Part shown: positions 1 to 7,800 of the stretch, piece by piece | Layout: each line of letters starts with the position of its first letter | How positions within the stretch are numbered: the first letter of the stretch is position 1 | Assembly: GCF_000955975.1 (NCBI RefSeq) | Contig: NZ_JYJF01000084.1 | Location: 1-32,517, forward strand | DNA length: 32,517 bases | Direction of reading: 5' to 3' | Source: Saccharothrix sp. ST-888 | GTDB lineage: Bacteria > Actinomycetota > Actinomycetes > Streptomycetales > Streptomycetaceae | Notes under the pieces: generated by a model | Seen by the model: only the letters and a program-made list of their open reading frames with translations | What the model was told of the DNA's origin: nothing | Databases searched by the model: none | Position numbers and translations under genes: made by a program

Positions 1-171
1 GCAACCCTCCAGCTGCTCGAAATCCTCCATCGACGGATCCTGCGCCTGAAGCATCGTGCCCATCGCCCCATCCGCAACCACCACACGAGTGGCGAGGGCT
101 TCACGCAAGGCGTTGGCGCGGTCCTGCTGAACGGACGCTGCCGGGGCGGACGAGGGTACGGCTGTGGCCAT
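1..171 (-). CDS. metH: Methionine synthase (cobalamin-dependent), N-terminal part only
   Basis: Reading leftward from the ATG at 171-169 gives 57 residues beginning MATAVPSSAP and containing VVVADGAMGTMLQ, the conserved start of the homocysteine-binding (S-methyltransferase) domain of MetH, followed by DPSMEDFEQLEGC. MetH transfers a methyl group from methyltetrahydrofolate to homocysteine through cobalamin. The rest of the roughly 1,170-residue protein lies outside the window, so the cobalamin and reactivation domains cannot be checked. A GGGAG element sits about 6 nt before the ATG. The gene is divergent from the secreted GH18-like gene. I saw no convincing riboswitch fold in the about 145-nt gap between them. 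Confidence 0.9.
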   Translation of the reverse strand, partial: MATAVPSSAPAASVQQDRANALREALATRVVVADGAMGTMLQAQDPSMEDFEQLEGC

Positions 172-317
172 GGGGCTGCTCCCTGGGTGCGACGGCTGTC
201 GGCTATGCGTCCCCTCCGGTGTATGGGGATGCACGCCGTCAGCGTATCCGGAGAGGTGCCCGGCTGGAGAACCCATTCCGCATCGTGAGCGTCCTATTGG
301 TCCGAGGGGGCGGATCA

Positions 318-1370
318 GTGGACAGCACCGGGACGCGTCGAGGCGCATGGCGACGCAGGTGGCACGGCTGGTCGCGGCGGCGCCGGGCCCTGGCGGCCGG
401 CCTGCTGGGACTGGCCGTCCTGCTGCTGCCGGTGGCCTCGGCGGCCGCCGCGCTGCGTCTGCAGTACACGGGGGACCCGGCGGCCGAGGCCCGTACCAGG
501 GGGCGTGACGCGGTCTGGCTCGGCCACGCCTGGGTGGACGGCCGGAAGGGGGACACCGATCTCGCCGCACTGACCCGGCAGCTCGCCGGTACCGGCATCC
601 GCGACCTGTACGTGCACACCGGTCCGCTGGCCGACGACGGCTCGCTCGACCCGGCCAGGTACCCGCAGGCGGCCCGGTTCGTGGCGGACGTGCACCGTAC
701 GATGCCCGGTCTGCGGGTGCAGGCGTGGCTCGGGAACCTGGTGGCCCCCGAGAAGGACGGGCTGCACCTGGAGCAGGCCGCCACCCGTGACCGGGTCACC
801 ACCGCCGCCCGCCAGGTGCTGGACGCCGGCTTCGACGGGGTGCACTTCGACCTGGAGCCGGTCCGTTCCGGCTCGGCCGGCTTCCTCACCCTGCTGGACC
901 AGGTGCACGCGGTGACCACCGAGCGCGGCGTGCCGTTCTCGGTCGCCGCACCGCAGATCGACCCGCTGCCGGGGCTGCACTCGGTGGGCATCGCGGTCGC
1001 CGACCACGGCAAGTGGTGGTCGCAGGCGTACTTCGCGCAGGTGGCCCGGCGGGTGGAGCAGATCGCGGTGATGTCGTACGACACCGGTATGCCGGTGGAG
1101 TCGCTCTACGGCGGCTATGTCGCCCAGCAGACCTCCCTGGCGCTGGCGGCCACCCCGCCCGAGGTCGATCTGCTGATGGGCCTGCCCGCGTACTGGGACG
1201 ACACCCCCGGGCACCGGGGTTCGGCGGAGACGGTGGCCGCCGCGGTCCGGGGCGCCCGGCTGGCGCTGGGCCGCAGCGAGCGCCGGACCTTCGGCCTCGC
1301 GCTGTACGCCGACTTCTCCGCCAAGCCCGCGGACTGGGCCGCGTACCGGAGCGGCTGGTCCGGCTCCTGA
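318..1370 (+). CDS. Secreted or membrane-anchored GH18-like TIM-barrel protein
   Basis: This is a 350-residue protein. I chose the GTG at 318 because GAGGGGGCG precedes it and because the upstream extension to 219 is Arg-rich and would precede the signal sequence. An Arg-rich cytoplasmic stretch (residues 7-23) is followed by a hydrophobic segment (about 25-45) ending in Ala, so a signal peptide or N-terminal anchor is likely. Residues 172-180 read FDGVHFDLE, which resembles the glycoside hydrolase family 18 signature DGxDxDxE on strand 4 of the barrel, with His in place of the first D of the DxDxE core. AVMSYDTGMP further on resembles the GH18 strand-6 M-[ST]-Y-D motif. The final Glu is present, so hydrolase activity is possible, but the substrate is unknown. 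Confidence 0.7.
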   Translation: MDSTGTRRGAWRRRWHGWSRRRRALAAGLLGLAVLLLPVASAAAALRLQYTGDPAAEARTRGRDAVWLGHAWVDGRKGDTDLAALTRQLAGTGIRDLYVHTGPLADDGSLDPARYPQAARFVADVHRTMPGLRVQAWLGNLVAPEKDGLHLEQAATRDRVTTAARQVLDAGFDGVHFDLEPVRSGSAGFLTLLDQVHAVTTERGVPFSVAAPQIDPLPGLHSVGIAVADHGKWWSQAYFAQVARRVEQIAVMSYDTGMPVESLYGGYVAQQTSLALAATPPEVDLLMGLPAYWDDTPGHRGSAETVAAAVRGARLALGRSERRTFGLALYADFSAKPADWAAYRSGWSGS

Positions 1371-1496
1371 GCTCCGCCGCCCGAACGGGCCGCCGGGAGG
1401 TGGTTCGCGCCCTCCGCTGCATTGCACTGGCAGGCCACTACCATCCGCATTCAACACGTCACACTCCGTGCACGTCGAATGCTCCGGGAGAAGCCC

Positions 1497-2333
1497 ATGC
1501 ACTGCCGCCTCCGCGCCGTCGCCGTTCTGCCGCTCGTCCTGCCGCTCACCCTGGGTGCGACACCCGCCGGCGCGACACCCGCCGGCGCGGCACCCGCCGT
1601 CCGGGCGGCGGCCGACTACGTCGCGCTCGGGGACTCGTTCTCCTCCGGGGTCGGCGCCGGCTCCTACGACCCCGACGGCGGGGACTGCCACCGCAGCCGC
1701 CGCGCCTACGGCCCGCTCTGGGCGGCCGGCCACCCGGTGAGCAGATTCGACTTCCTGGCGTGCAACGGGGCCACGACCGACGAGGTGCTGCGCGACCAAC
1801 TGCCCAAGGTCGGCACCGGCACCACGCTGGCGACCATCACCATCGGCGGCAACGACCTGGGCTTCGCCAAGGCAGCCGCCTCCTGCCTCCAGCCCCTCAC
1901 CGTCGAGCCCGTCTGCGACGCGGCGATGGCCGAGGCCGAACGGAAGCTGCGCGACGAGCTGCCCGGCGAACTGGCGGTGACCTACCGGGCGATCGCCGAC
2001 GCCGCGCCGGCCGCGAAGGTGGTGGTCGCCGACTACCCCCGCCTGCTAGAGCGCGGCACCGCCCTGTGCACCGTCGGCACCCCGGCCCGCCGCGACCGCT
2101 TCAACGCCCTGACGGACCGACTGGACGAGCTGATCCGGACTCAGGCCACCAAGCAGGGATTCGAGTTCGCCGACGTGCGCGGCACCTTCGCCGGTCACGG
2201 TGTGTGCGCAGGCGGCAGCCAGGAGTGGATCAGGCGGATCGTCGTGCCCGCCTACTGGGAGTCCTTCCACCCGACCGCGGTCGGGCAGACCCAGGGCTAC
2301 CTTCCGCCCGTCTCGGCGGCGATCACGAACTGA
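1497..2333 (+). CDS. Secreted SGNH/GDSL-family esterase or lipase
   Basis: A 278-residue protein starts at the ATG at 1497, with GGGAG 6 nt upstream; the longer frame from 1422 lacks a ribosome site and would displace the signal peptide. Residues 1-34 form a signal peptide whose C-region contains an Ala-Thr-Pro-Ala-Gly repeat. Block I is GDSFSSG with nucleophile Ser47, block III is GGND (117-120), and block V is SFHP with catalytic His258. Paired cysteines and a Trp/Tyr-rich region match the Streptomyces extracellular lipase and phospholipase A1 group, which hydrolyses acyl esters outside the cell. No accessory binding domain is present. The next gene starts 200 nt downstream and is probably a separate unit. 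Confidence 0.88.
   Translation: MHCRLRAVAVLPLVLPLTLGATPAGATPAGAAPAVRAAADYVALGDSFSSGVGAGSYDPDGGDCHRSRRAYGPLWAAGHPVSRFDFLACNGATTDEVLRDQLPKVGTGTTLATITIGGNDLGFAKAAASCLQPLTVEPVCDAAMAEAERKLRDELPGELAVTYRAIADAAPAAKVVVADYPRLLERGTALCTVGTPARRDRFNALTDRLDELIRTQATKQGFEFADVRGTFAGHGVCAGGSQEWIRRIVVPAYWESFHPTAVGQTQGYLPPVSAAITN
1557..1601 (+). repeat. Three tandem 15-bp units in the lipase signal peptide
   Basis: GCGACACCCGCCGGC occurs at 1557-1571 and 1572-1586, and a two-mismatch third copy lies at 1587-1601. The repeat encodes Ala-Thr-Pro-Ala-Gly near the predicted signal-peptidase site. The first two copies are identical at the DNA level, which suggests recent slippage, and copy number may vary between strains. 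Confidence 0.85.
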
Positions 2334-2413
2334 ACGTTCCCCCGGCCTCCGACGGACCCGCCCCTGCCGTAACAGGGCAGGCATCAAAGCCCGTAGGCTG
2401 GGCAGGTAGGGAC

Positions 2414-2434
2414 CATGGAACGGGCAGTTCCATG
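2414..2434. repeat. Perfect 8-bp inverted repeat upstream of the PAC2 gene
   Basis: CATGGAAC (2414-2421) and GTTCCATG (2427-2434) are separated by GGGCA. The element lies about 100 nt before the PAC2-family start in a 203-nt gap. It could be an operator or a 5' leader hairpin. It is not followed by a T run, so a terminator role for the esterase gene is less likely. Confidence 0.5.
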
Positions 2435-2536
2435 CGGAGAAGGTTCAGCAGTCGGCAGCCGGCCGGTTCCCGAAGGCGGACAGGCCGTACTGGCAACGTC
2501 GGAGCAGGTCGCTGACCGACCGGAGGGAGACACTGG

Positions 2537-3601
2537 GTGGTCGAGCTGGAAGATGTTCCCGAGTTGATCGACCCGGTGATGGTCTGCGCGTTCGAGGGCT
2601 GGAACGACGCGGGTGACGCCGCCTCGGCGGCGGTCGGGCACCTGGACGAGACCTGGGGCGGCAAGGTGTTCGCCGCGCTGGACGCCGAGGACTACTACGA
2701 CTTCCAGGTCAACCGGCCCACCGTGTGGCTGGACGGCGGGGTGCGCCGGATCACCTGGCCGACCACCCGCCTCTCGGTGGTCCGGGTCACCGAGCCCACC
2801 ACCCGGGACCTGGTACTGGTCCGGGGTATCGAGCCGAGCATGCGCTGGCGCTCGTACTGCAACGAACTGCTCGGATTCGCCCATGAGTTGGGCGTCGAGC
2901 TGGTGGTGATCCTCGGTGCGCTGCTCGGGGACACCCCGCACAGCCGTCCGGTGCCGGTCAGCGGTGTCACCTCGGACGCGGCGCTCGCCCGCCGGCTCGA
3001 CCTGGAGGAGAGCCGCTACGAGGGGCCGACCGGCATCGTCGGTGTGCTCCAGGAGGCCTGCGCACACGCGGGCGTCCCGGCGGTGACCCTCTGGGCGGCG
3101 GTGCCGCACTACGTCGCCCAGCCGCCCAACCCGAAGGCCACGCTGGCGCTGATCAACAAGCTGGAGGACCTGCTCGACCTGCGGATCCCGCCGGGCGAGC
3201 TGAGCGAGGACGCCCGCGCCTGGCAGCTCGGGGTGGACCAGCTGGCCGCCGAGGATAGCGAGGTCGCCGAGTACGTCCAGCAGTTGGAGGAGGCGCAGGA
3301 CACCGCAGAGCTGCCGGAGGCATCCGGCGACGCGATCGCGCGGGAGTTCGAGCGTTACCTCCGCCGCCGGGAGAACCTCGGCCCGACCGGCGAGAAGCCG
3401 GCCGTCGGCCACGCCACGGCGGAGCGGCCGGCCGAGCCGGAGTCCAAGGAGAGCAAGGAGGCCACGGACTCCGAAGCAGACGCAGAACCGGGCACCGAAC
3501 CGGACGCGGCATCGGAGAGCGGCCCGGAGGCCGACTCGAAGACCGACTCGGAGGCCGGTGACGACAGGCCGTCCGAGTCCGACGAGAACGGCAAGGGCTG
3601 A
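2537..3601 (+). CDS. PAC2-family protein (proteasome assembly chaperone 2-like)
   Basis: A 354-residue protein starts at GTG 2537, with CGGAGGGA 8 nt upstream. Residues 1 to about 265 match the actinobacterial PAC2 family, including the opening DPVMVCAFEGWNDAGDAAS and the later LGALLGDTPHSRP and YVAQPPNPKATLAL. Actinobacteria have proteasomes, and PAC2 proteins are related to eukaryotic proteasome-assembly chaperones, but a direct role in bacterial proteasome assembly is not established. The last 90 residues are a low-complexity acidic tail rich in Glu, Ser, Asp and Ala, probably disordered. The gene converges on mshC across a very strong hairpin, an arrangement I recall as conserved in Streptomyces. 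Confidence 0.85.
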   Translation: MVELEDVPELIDPVMVCAFEGWNDAGDAASAAVGHLDETWGGKVFAALDAEDYYDFQVNRPTVWLDGGVRRITWPTTRLSVVRVTEPTTRDLVLVRGIEPSMRWRSYCNELLGFAHELGVELVVILGALLGDTPHSRPVPVSGVTSDAALARRLDLEESRYEGPTGIVGVLQEACAHAGVPAVTLWAAVPHYVAQPPNPKATLALINKLEDLLDLRIPPGELSEDARAWQLGVDQLAAEDSEVAEYVQQLEEAQDTAELPEASGDAIAREFERYLRRRENLGPTGEKPAVGHATAERPAEPESKESKEATDSEADAEPGTEPDAASESGPEADSKTDSEAGDDRPSESDENGKG

Positions 3602-3603
3602 AC

Positions 3604-3652
3604 GAACGCCTGAGGGGCGCCGGGGATTTCCCCCGGCGCCCCTCAGGCGTTC
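3604..3652. terminator. Bidirectional terminator, 22-bp perfect stem
   Basis: The arms at 3604-3625 and 3631-3652 are exact reverse complements with a 5-nt loop (ATTTC). The hairpin lies between the convergent PAC2 gene and mshC, so it can end both transcripts. There is no long T run, as is usual in Streptomyces. Confidence 0.9.
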
Positions 3653-3688
3653 CGGCGGTCGGACGGCAGCCGGGCCGTCCGACGGAGC

Positions 3689-4918
3689 TTAGAGCGCGAC
3701 GCCGAGCAGCGCGTCCACCGTCCGCGAGACCAGGCCGGGCGCACCGATCTCGGTACCGCCGGTCTCGGCCTGCCGGGCGGCCCAGCGGTCGACGGCCGCC
3801 AGCGCGGCGGGCGCGTCCAGGTCGTCGGCGAGGGCGGCGCGCACCTCGGCGAGCAGCCCCTCGGCCGACGGGCCGTCCGGGCGGGAGACCGCCGCACGCC
3901 AGCGGGCGAGCCGCTCCACGGCGCCGTCCAGGTCCTCCTTGGTCCACTCCCAGTCGCTGCGGTAGTGGTGCGCCAGCAGCGCCAGGCGGATCGCCGCCGG
4001 GTCGACGCCGTCACGGCGGAGCACGGAGACGAACACCAGGTTGCCGCGCGACTTGGACATCTTGTGCCCGTCCAGGCCGACCATCCCGGCGTGCACGTAG
4101 GCACGGGCGTACGGGTGGCCGCCGGTCGCGACGTGGGCGTGCGAGGCGCCCATCTCGTGGTGCGGGAAGGAGAGGTCGCTGCCGCCGCCCTGGATGTCGA
4201 AGGACATCCCGAGGTACTCCAGGGCGATGGCCACGCACTCGATGTGCCAGCCGGGCCGGCCGTGGCCGAGCTCGGTGTCCCAGGCGGGCTCGCCCTCACG
4301 GGCGGCAAGCCAGAGCAGCGGGTCGAGGCGGTGCTTCTTGCCCGGGCGGTCCGGGTCGCCACCGCGCTCGGCGAAGACCGGCAGCATGGCCTCGCGGTCG
4401 AGCCCGGAGACCTCGCCGAAGTGCGGGTCGGACTCGACCGAGAAGTAGATGTCGCCATCCAGGTCGTACGCCGCACCGCTCGCCAGCAGCTTCTTGACCA
4501 GCGGGACGATCCACGGGATCGACTCGACCGCACCGATGTAGTGGGCGGGGGGCAGCATCCGCAGGGCGGTCATGTCCTCGCGGAACAGGGCGGTCTCGCG
4601 CTCGGCGAGGGCGGTCCAGTCCATGCCGGTGGCCACGGCCCGCTCCAGCAGCGGGTCGTCGACGTCGGTGACGTTCTGGACGTAGAGGACGTCGTGACCG
4701 GCGTCCTTCCACACCCGCTGCACCAGGTCGAACGTGGTGTAGGTGGCGGCGTGGCCCAGGTGGGTCGCGTCGTAGGGGGTAATGCCGCAGACGTAGATCC
4801 GGGCGGTGCCGTCCTGCGGCACGACCTCCCGGACCCCGCCCGTGGCGGTGTCGTGGATACGGAGCGGGAGCCCCTGACCAGGCAGGGCGGGAACCTCGGA
4901 GGCGGGCCAGGCATGCAT
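3689..4918 (-). CDS. mshC: Mycothiol synthesis ligase MshC (Cys:GlcN-Ins ligase)
   Basis: MshC joins cysteine to 1-D-myo-inosityl-2-amino-2-deoxy-alpha-D-glucopyranoside using ATP, the third step of mycothiol synthesis. The 409-residue protein is a class I cysteinyl-tRNA synthetase paralog with the anticodon-binding domain reduced. It shows the HIGH-type motif HLGH (53-56) after a zinc-ligand region with Cys44, HIEC (Cys228) and HHE (253-255) as further zinc-site residues, and KMSKS at 286-290. The start MHAWPASEVP is the usual Streptomyces N-terminus. Length and motifs separate it from true CysRS (about 460 residues). Two palindromes in the upstream gap may be operators. Confidence 0.95.
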   Translation of the reverse strand: MHAWPASEVPALPGQGLPLRIHDTATGGVREVVPQDGTARIYVCGITPYDATHLGHAATYTTFDLVQRVWKDAGHDVLYVQNVTDVDDPLLERAVATGMDWTALAERETALFREDMTALRMLPPAHYIGAVESIPWIVPLVKKLLASGAAYDLDGDIYFSVESDPHFGEVSGLDREAMLPVFAERGGDPDRPGKKHRLDPLLWLAAREGEPAWDTELGHGRPGWHIECVAIALEYLGMSFDIQGGGSDLSFPHHEMGASHAHVATGGHPYARAYVHAGMVGLDGHKMSKSRGNLVFVSVLRRDGVDPAAIRLALLAHHYRSDWEWTKEDLDGAVERLARWRAAVSRPDGPSAEGLLAEVRAALADDLDAPAALAAVDRWAARQAETGGTEIGAPGLVSRTVDALLGVAL

Positions 4919-4951
4919 GGAACCGACTCTAACCTTGCGATCATTTGAAAG

Positions 4952-4999
4952 GCTAACCAGTTAGCAAGATCGGCTTGAATCCACTTCCGATCGATCGGA
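4952..4999. promoter_or_regulatory. Two palindromes upstream of mshC
   Basis: GCTAAC-CA-GTTAGC (4952-4965) and the perfect 14-mer TCCGATCGATCGGA (4986-4999) lie 34-81 nt upstream of the mshC start, within the 186-nt gap to the next gene. The first overlaps the only AT-rich stretch of the gap, where the mshC promoter should be. They look like sites for a dimeric regulator; which one is unknown. Confidence 0.45.
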
Positions 5000-5104
5000 T
5001 TCGATCATCTCCACCGGAGTGCCCTCAGCGCTGCGGGAGCCGCCGGGAGACCCCGGGTCACCGACGGGCGCTGGACCGGCGCGGACCGGCCGGCAGAGCC
5101 GCCG

Positions 5105-6004
5105 TCAGACCGGCGGCCAGGGAATCGACGGCCAGTCAGAAGAGGGCATCGGGTGCCGTGCCGTACGGCGCAGCAGAGCCACCCGCTCGGCGGCGGCGGC
5201 CAGTTCGGCCGGAGTGAGGTGGGGGCGCAGGCGTTCGCCCAGGACGCCGTCCAGTGCGTCCGCAAGCCTGGCGAGGACGTCGAGCGCCTCCCCGGTCACG
5301 GGTTGCTCCGCCCATCCCCACAGCAGGGTGCGCAGCTTGCCGGGGACCGCGAAGGTGACCCCGTGGTCGATCCCGTAGAGCCGCCCGTCGGCGGCGGAGA
5401 TCCAGTGGCCGCCCTTGCGGTCGGCGTTGTTGAGCACGGCGTCCAGCAGCGAGAGGCGGCGCAGCCGCTCGTCGTCCCGGTGCACCAGCAGCGCGGTCCG
5501 GCCGGGGCCGATCTCGGCCCGGACGATCGGCAGCCAGCCCGGTTCGTGACCGGCCGGGTCCTGGAGTGCCAGCAGTTCCTCGGCCGCCGGGTCCGGCTCC
5601 ACCCAGAGCTGGACCATGCCGGGACCGTGCGGGCCGTCCCGCAGGACCGTCGGCGGTATCAGCCCCCAGCCGGTGGCCGCCGAGACCTCGTACGCGGCGA
5701 CCTCGCGCCCGGCCAGCGTGCCGTCGGGAAAGTCCCAGAGCGGGCGTTCTCCGGCAACGGGCTTGTAGACGCAGGGAGCGGTCAGCCCGTCCAGGGACGC
5801 GGTGCAGTACAGCACGGCGTTCGAGGCGTCGGTGAGCCGGCCGTGGACGGTGAGCTCGCCCTCGCGCAGCAGGCGCAGCGCGGTCTCGGGGTCGGCCGCC
5901 AGGGCTGCGCTCTCGGCCGGATCCGCCGACGGCACCGCCGACTCGTCCTCCTGCACGGGGGCGGGGTCGGCGTTCAGCGCCGGTAGCCGTTCGCGCGCGG
6001 GCAC
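5105..6004 (-). CDS. SCO1664-family PI3/PI4-kinase-like protein
   Basis: A 299-residue protein. I chose GTG 6004 because GGAGGGG ends 5 nt upstream; it overlaps the end of the DUF3090 gene by 31 nt, so translation is probably coupled. A longer frame to 6232 would lie wholly inside DUF3090. Kinase-fold residues are visible: a Lys in CVYKP (Lys81), Glu101 after LAGRE, a catalytic-loop-like LLDAVLNNADRKGGHW (Asp188, Asn192/193) and the metal motif GIDHG (Asp213). Such proteins are restricted mainly to actinobacteria and match PI3/4-kinase models weakly. The substrate is unknown. It travels with DUF3090, the MSMEG_4193-type phosphatase and mshC. Confidence 0.85.
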   Translation of the reverse strand: MPARERLPALNADPAPVQEDESAVPSADPAESAALAADPETALRLLREGELTVHGRLTDASNAVLYCTASLDGLTAPCVYKPVAGERPLWDFPDGTLAGREVAAYEVSAATGWGLIPPTVLRDGPHGPGMVQLWVEPDPAAEELLALQDPAGHEPGWLPIVRAEIGPGRTALLVHRDDERLRRLSLLDAVLNNADRKGGHWISAADGRLYGIDHGVTFAVPGKLRTLLWGWAEQPVTGEALDVLARLADALDGVLGERLRPHLTPAELAAAAERVALLRRTARHPMPSSDWPSIPWPPV

Positions 6005-6552
6005 AGGTGCCCCTCCGGGTCGAGCGGGAGGTTGCAGAACGGGCAGGGCCTGCGGCCGGCCGCGACCAGGTCCAGGGCGCGCTTGGCGAAGACCCGGGCC
6101 ATCGCCCCGGAGAGCCGCACCCGGAGCATGTCGGGGCCGTGCTCCTCGTCCTCGAAGAGCCGCTCGTCCGCCTCGTCGTCCTCCGACTCCGCCTCTTCCT
6201 CGGTCAGCGCCTGGGCCTCGACCACCAGGCACTGCTCCGTGCTGTCCCAGGCGAGCGCCATGGTGCCGACCCGGAACTCCTGCTCCAGCGGGAGGTCCAG
6301 CGGTGCGGTGTCGATCAGCTCGACCGGGGCGACGGCGGGGATCGACGCGGATCCTCCGCTGCGCCGCAGCGCCTCGTCCAGCACCTGCTCGACCCGCTCG
6401 GCGAGCGCCATGACCTGGGCCTTCTCCAGCAGCACGCTGGTGACCCGCCCTTTGGTGCTGGCCTGCAGGTAGAAGGCCCGCTGGCCGGGCTGGCCGACGG
6501 TGCCGGCCACGAACCGCTCGGGCTGGTCGTAGAAGTAGACCTGACGGGGCAC
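5974..6552 (-). CDS. DUF3090 family protein
   Basis: A 192-residue protein starting at GTG 6552, which gives the family-typical N-terminus PRQVYFYDQPERFVAGTVG. The middle carries an acidic insert (about 118-136, rich in Glu and Asp). The C-terminus has CPFCNLPLDPEGHLC, a CxxC plus Cys/His cluster resembling a small metal-binding knuckle. The function is not known. The family is found in actinobacteria in a fixed neighbourhood with the PI3/4-kinase-like and MSMEG_4193 phosphatase families, so the three probably act together, but no pathway has been assigned. Its stop lies inside the next reading frame. Confidence 0.88.
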   Translation of the reverse strand: MPRQVYFYDQPERFVAGTVGQPGQRAFYLQASTKGRVTSVLLEKAQVMALAERVEQVLDEALRRSGGSASIPAVAPVELIDTAPLDLPLEQEFRVGTMALAWDSTEQCLVVEAQALTEEEAESEDDEADERLFEDEEHGPDMLRVRLSGAMARVFAKRALDLVAAGRRPCPFCNLPLDPEGHLCPRANGYRR

Positions 6553-6833
6553 TCTCTCGCTCCGGGTTCAGATGGGTCAGTCATGGACTCTTGTGCCACC
6601 CTACGGCCTGTTCGCCCGCCCCGGTGGGTCAGGTACGGAGCAGTCCGTCAGGTGTCAGCCCGCTTCGCGGCGGGCCGCCTGGGCCCCGTGGGCGGGGCGG
6701 TGCGAGCCGATCGACACGGGCGCGCCGGACGGTTCGGACAGACGGGTCGGACGGGTGGGTCGGATCGGGGGTACGGACCTGGTGCGTCCGGGCGGGGCCG
6801 GGGCGGTGCGTGCCGGTCCGTGCCGGTGCGGGT
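6553..6833. other. Intergenic stretch with short GTCGGACGGG/GTGCCGGT repeats
   Basis: This 281-nt gap separates the histidine-phosphatase gene from DUF3090, both read leftward. It is low in complexity: GGTCGGACGGGTGGGTCGG-type and GTGCCGGT-type units recur between about 6,740 and 6,850. I see no open frame with coding character and no clear terminator. It presumably holds the DUF3090 promoter. Confidence 0.5.
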
Positions 6834-7529
6834 TCAGCCCGTGCCGGTCTCGCCGCCGACCACCGCGTCGCCGCTGGGGGCGTGGGCGTCGGGGCGCGGA
6901 GCCAGCGAGGCGAGGCTGCCGGTGTCGCCGACCCGGAGCACGAACGGGCGCTGCGGGGTGTAGCGGATCGCGGTGATCGAGCAGGGCTCGACGGAGATCC
7001 GCTGGAAGTGGTCCAGGTGCAGGCCCAGGGCGTCCGCGACCACGGCCTTGATCACGTCGCCGTGGGAGCAGGCCACCCAGACCGCCTCGGGCCCGTGCTC
7101 GGCGGCGATCTTCTCGTCCCACTCGCGGACCGCCGTCACGGTGCGGTGGCTGAGCTCGCGCAGCGACTCGCCGCCGGGGAAGGCGGCGGCCGCGGCGTGG
7201 TCCTGCACGGTGCGCCAGAGCGGCTCCTTGGCCAGTTCGGCGAGCGGACGGCCGGTCCAGTCGCCGTAGTGGCACTCGCCGAGCCGCTCGTCCAGCGCGG
7301 CCGGCCCGAGCTCGGGCCGGGTGGCCAGCAGCGGCTCCAGGGTCTGGCGGCAGCGCTCCAGCGGGCTGCTCACCACCTGGGCCAGCGGGATCCCCGCCAA
7401 CCGGTCCGCCAGTGCGTCGGCCTGGGTGCGTCCGGTGTCGTCCAGGTCCACGCCGGGGGTCCAACCAGCGAGAATCCCAGCGGTGTTGGCGGTGGAACGG
7501 CCGTGACGGACGAGCAGCAGGGTGGGCAT
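6834..7529 (-). CDS. MSMEG_4193-type histidine phosphatase (phosphoglycerate mutase-like)
   Basis: A 231-residue protein from ATG 7529. The phosphohistidine motif LLLVRHGRS lies at residues 4-12 (His9), followed by the acid/base region ERLGECHYGDW and the second histidine in VACSHGDVI, all diagnostic of the histidine phosphatase superfamily branch 1. It is annotated in actinobacteria as a probable phosphoglycerate mutase, but the true substrate is unproven and the conserved linkage with DUF3090 and the PI3/4-kinase-like gene argues for a different role. The last 25 residues are a Gly/Asp-rich tail. The frame extends upstream to 7820, but that part lacks family similarity. Confidence 0.9.
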   Translation of the reverse strand: MPTLLLVRHGRSTANTAGILAGWTPGVDLDDTGRTQADALADRLAGIPLAQVVSSPLERCRQTLEPLLATRPELGPAALDERLGECHYGDWTGRPLAELAKEPLWRTVQDHAAAAAFPGGESLRELSHRTVTAVREWDEKIAAEHGPEAVWVACSHGDVIKAVVADALGLHLDHFQRISVEPCSITAIRYTPQRPFVLRVGDTGSLASLAPRPDAHAPSGDAVVGGETGTG

Positions 7530-7800
7530 GGGGCCCAGCCTACGGCCTGCGGCCCGGCATCGGAACGGCCGCCGGCCGGGCGGCTGGAGGGCGGGCGGCG
7601 GGCCCGCAGACTCCTTCGCGTCCGATATCCGGCACTCGGCGTCCGGGGCCGGGACCCACGGGTGCTGGATCCCGTGAAGGTGCGCCGGGCTCCGGCGGCT
7701 TCCGCGTCCGGGCCGGTGAGCCGACCGGTTGCCACCACCGGTTCGTGAACGATTGCGGGTGATGACACCGTCCACACCGCGGAGGCGCGACAATGGCCCG

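Noticed and set aside
172..317. Possible cobalamin, SAM or SAH riboswitch ahead of metH
   Set aside because: The leader is too short and I could not find the conserved core of any of these classes.
315..1799. Minus-strand 494-codon frame opposite the GH18-like and esterase genes
   Set aside because: Repetitive Gly/Arg/Val composition and conflict with two plus-strand genes that carry signal peptides and catalytic motifs.
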